Translations under genes and position numbers: made by a program | The notes under the pieces: generated by a model | Databases searched by the model: none | Seen by the model: the letters and a program-made list of their open reading frames with translations, nothing else | Told to the model about the DNA's origin: nothing | Source of the DNA: Deltaproteobacteria bacterium | GTDB taxonomy: Bacteria; Desulfobacterota; Binatia; DP-6 | Direction of reading: 5' to 3' | Assembly (NCBI GenBank): GCA_005879245.1 | Contig: VBLA01000058.1 | Span: 1-14,398 of the forward strand | DNA length: 14,398 bases | Shown here: positions 13,200 through 14,398 of the stretch, piece after piece | How positions within the stretch are numbered: the first letter of the stretch is position 1 | Layout: each line of letters begins with the position of its first letter

Positions 13200-14398
13200 T
13201 TACCCTTCGCGCCGGGCCACGAACGTCTTGAAGACCTGCCAGCTCTTCAGCAGCTCGAGCGCATGGTCGAGCTGCGGGTCAGAACCCAGCTCCCCTTCCT
13301 TGATGTTCGCCGCTGCGTCGTTGGGCGCCTGCCCGGGCGCCGGATTCGTCTCTTCCCCGTCCTTGTCCTTCTCCTTGTCGCGGCCCGGGTGGATGCGTGA
13401 CTCCAGGTGGCGCGGGAGGTTCGCTTCGCGGAGCAGCCCGCTCTTGTCGGCCTTGGCGAGGAGCGGGCTCTGATCCATCACGATGTCGGGGACAATGCCC
13501 GTCGCCTGGATGGAGCGGCCGCTCGGCGTGTAGTAGCGCGCCGTCGTGAGTCGCAGCGCCGAATTGTCGTCGAGCGGGAGGATCGTCTGCACCGAGCCCT
13601 TCCCGAAGGTCGTGGTGCCGAGGACGAGCGCTCGCTTGTGATCCTGGAGCGCACCCGCCACGATCTCCGACGCGCTCGCGCTGCCGCTGTTCACCAGCAC
13701 GACCATCGGGAACTCGGACCAGGTCCCGGGCTTGTGGGCGAAGTACTTCTGTCGCTGGTTCTCGAGGCGACCATCCGTGTAGACGATCAGCCCCGAGTCG
13801 AGGAAGAGGTCGGAGACCTTGACGGCCTGCGTGAGGAGGCCCCCGGGATCGTTCCGCAGGTCGAGCACGAGGCCCTGCAGCCCCCCCGCCTCCTTGTCGA
13901 GCGCCTTCAGGGCCCGCTCGAGATCGTCATCGGTGCGCTCCTGAAACTGCGTCACCCGCACGTAGCCGTAGCCCGGATCCAGCATCTTCGACTTGACGCT
14001 CCGGATCTTGATGATCTCGCGCGTCAGCGTGACGTCGAAGAGCTCGGCCTGGGTCTCCCGCTTGAGCGTGAGCGTCACCTTGGTTTCCTTCGGGCCCCGC
14101 ATCTTCTTGACGGCGTCGACGAGGGTCATGTCCTTGGTGAACTCCCCGTCGATCTTCATGATCTGATCGCCGGACTTGAGGCCGGCGCGGTAGGCCGGGG
14201 TGTCCTCGATCGGCGAGACGATGGTCAGCATGCCGTTCCGCGACGTGATCTCGATGCCGAGGCCGCCGAAGCTCCCCTTGGTGTCGACCTGGAGCTCCTT
14301 GTACAGGTCGGGGGTGAGATACGCGCTGTGCGGATCCAGCGAGGCGAGCATCCCGTTGATGGCGCCCTCGATGAGCTGCTTCGTCTCCACCTCGTCGA
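13200..14398 (-). CDS. carboxyl-terminal processing protease, S41 family (5' end outside window)
   Basis: A CtpA/Prc-type periplasmic serine protease that trims or degrades proteins from the C-terminus. The frame is open to the right edge (a Met at 14390 is internal; VDE precedes it), so the signal peptide and early N-terminus are missing here. Counting from that Met, the pre-PDZ segment LIEGAINGMLASLDPHSAYL comes first, then the PDZ domain at about 43-130 (GGLGIEI and SGDQIMKIDG). The protease core follows, with LVLDLRNDPGG (174-184), the catalytic Ser239 in NSGSASASEI and Lys264 in TTFGKGSVQ, spaced 25 residues as in the family. The tail (about 330-370) is Lys/Asp/Glu/Pro-rich and probably flexible. 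It stands upstream of xseA on the same strand. Murein hydrolase partners of Ctp proteins, such as an M23 peptidase, could lie beyond the edge. Confidence 0.93.
   Translation of the reverse strand, partial: DEVETKQLIEGAINGMLASLDPHSAYLTPDLYKELQVDTKGSFGGLGIEITSRNGMLTIVSPIEDTPAYRAGLKSGDQIMKIDGEFTKDMTLVDAVKKMRGPKETKVTLTLKRETQAELFDVTLTREIIKIRSVKSKMLDPGYGYVRVTQFQERTDDDLERALKALDKEAGGLQGLVLDLRNDPGGLLTQAVKVSDLFLDSGLIVYTDGRLENQRQKYFAHKPGTWSEFPMVVLVNSGSASASEIVAGALQDHKRALVLGTTTFGKGSVQTILPLDDNSALRLTTARYYTPSGRSIQATGIVPDIVMDQSPLLAKADKSGLLREANLPRHLESRIHPGRDKEKDKDGEETNPAPGQAPNDAAANIKEGELGSDPQLDHALELLKSWQVFKTFVARREG

Noticed and set aside
11629..13473. 614-codon open frame on the plus strand opposite xseA and the protease gene
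   Set aside because: Arg/Pro/Asp-rich composition with no recognisable motif, fully antisense to xseA, which has unmistakable family motifs. Long antisense frames are expected at this GC content.
1..14398. CRISPR arrays, tRNA or rRNA genes, riboswitches, transposases
   Set aside because: Looked for regular spacer-repeat patterns, tRNA-like ends and transposase motifs and saw none. The only repeats are the two hairpin elements.

Overview
The window is about 14.4 kb of very GC-rich, densely coded bacterial DNA. No rRNA, tRNA, CRISPR array, transposase or phage gene was seen. The gene content (RpoH-type sigma factor, omega subunit, an xseA-xseB-ispA-tlyA run, a CtpA-type protease) and the base composition suggest a high-GC deltaproteobacterium-like lineage such as Binatota or Myxococcota. 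That placement is inference from gene order and family resemblance; no phylogeny was run.

Left part (1-3098, minus strand): a translationally coupled trio of a ketosynthase (KS), a KS-like protein with all three catalytic residues replaced (chain-length-factor-like) and a FabG-type ketoreductase cut by the window edge. Each junction is a 4-nt ATGA overlap. This is the core of a type II polyketide or fatty-acid-like assembly line, resembling aryl polyene clusters. A small secreted or membrane protein of unknown function lies just upstream. Next comes a plus-strand metallo-beta-lactamase-fold hydrolase (3239-4129), which ends convergently at a perfect 12-bp hairpin.

Middle part (4179-8790, minus strand): a compact gene run in the order rpoZ, dnaJ-like, rpoH-like, a thiamine-diphosphate enzyme of the acetolactate synthase superfamily, and a CinA N-terminal/MoaB-fold protein. 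RNA polymerase omega, the heat-shock sigma factor and a J-domain co-chaperone therefore sit together, which suggests a built-in feedback unit. A small ferritin-like gene is divergent from rpoZ.

Right part (9356-14398): a run on the minus strand of ctpA-like protease (cut by the edge), xseA, xseB, ispA and a broken tlyA. dxs, often found between ispA and tlyA, is absent. Two copies of a structured intergenic element (9356-9589 and 10522-10683) occur here. They share conserved linkers, but their hairpin stems differ in sequence while remaining base-paired. The second copy encodes the last 26 residues of ispA and replaces the start of tlyA.

Three genes (the thiamine-diphosphate enzyme, ispA and tlyA) appear to have lost an internal piece of roughly 80-130 bp from their N-terminal domains. 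Two losses are in frame and one shifts the frame. This could be real genome erosion or collapsed assembly at GC-rich hairpins, and it is the most important point to verify before trusting these proteins.
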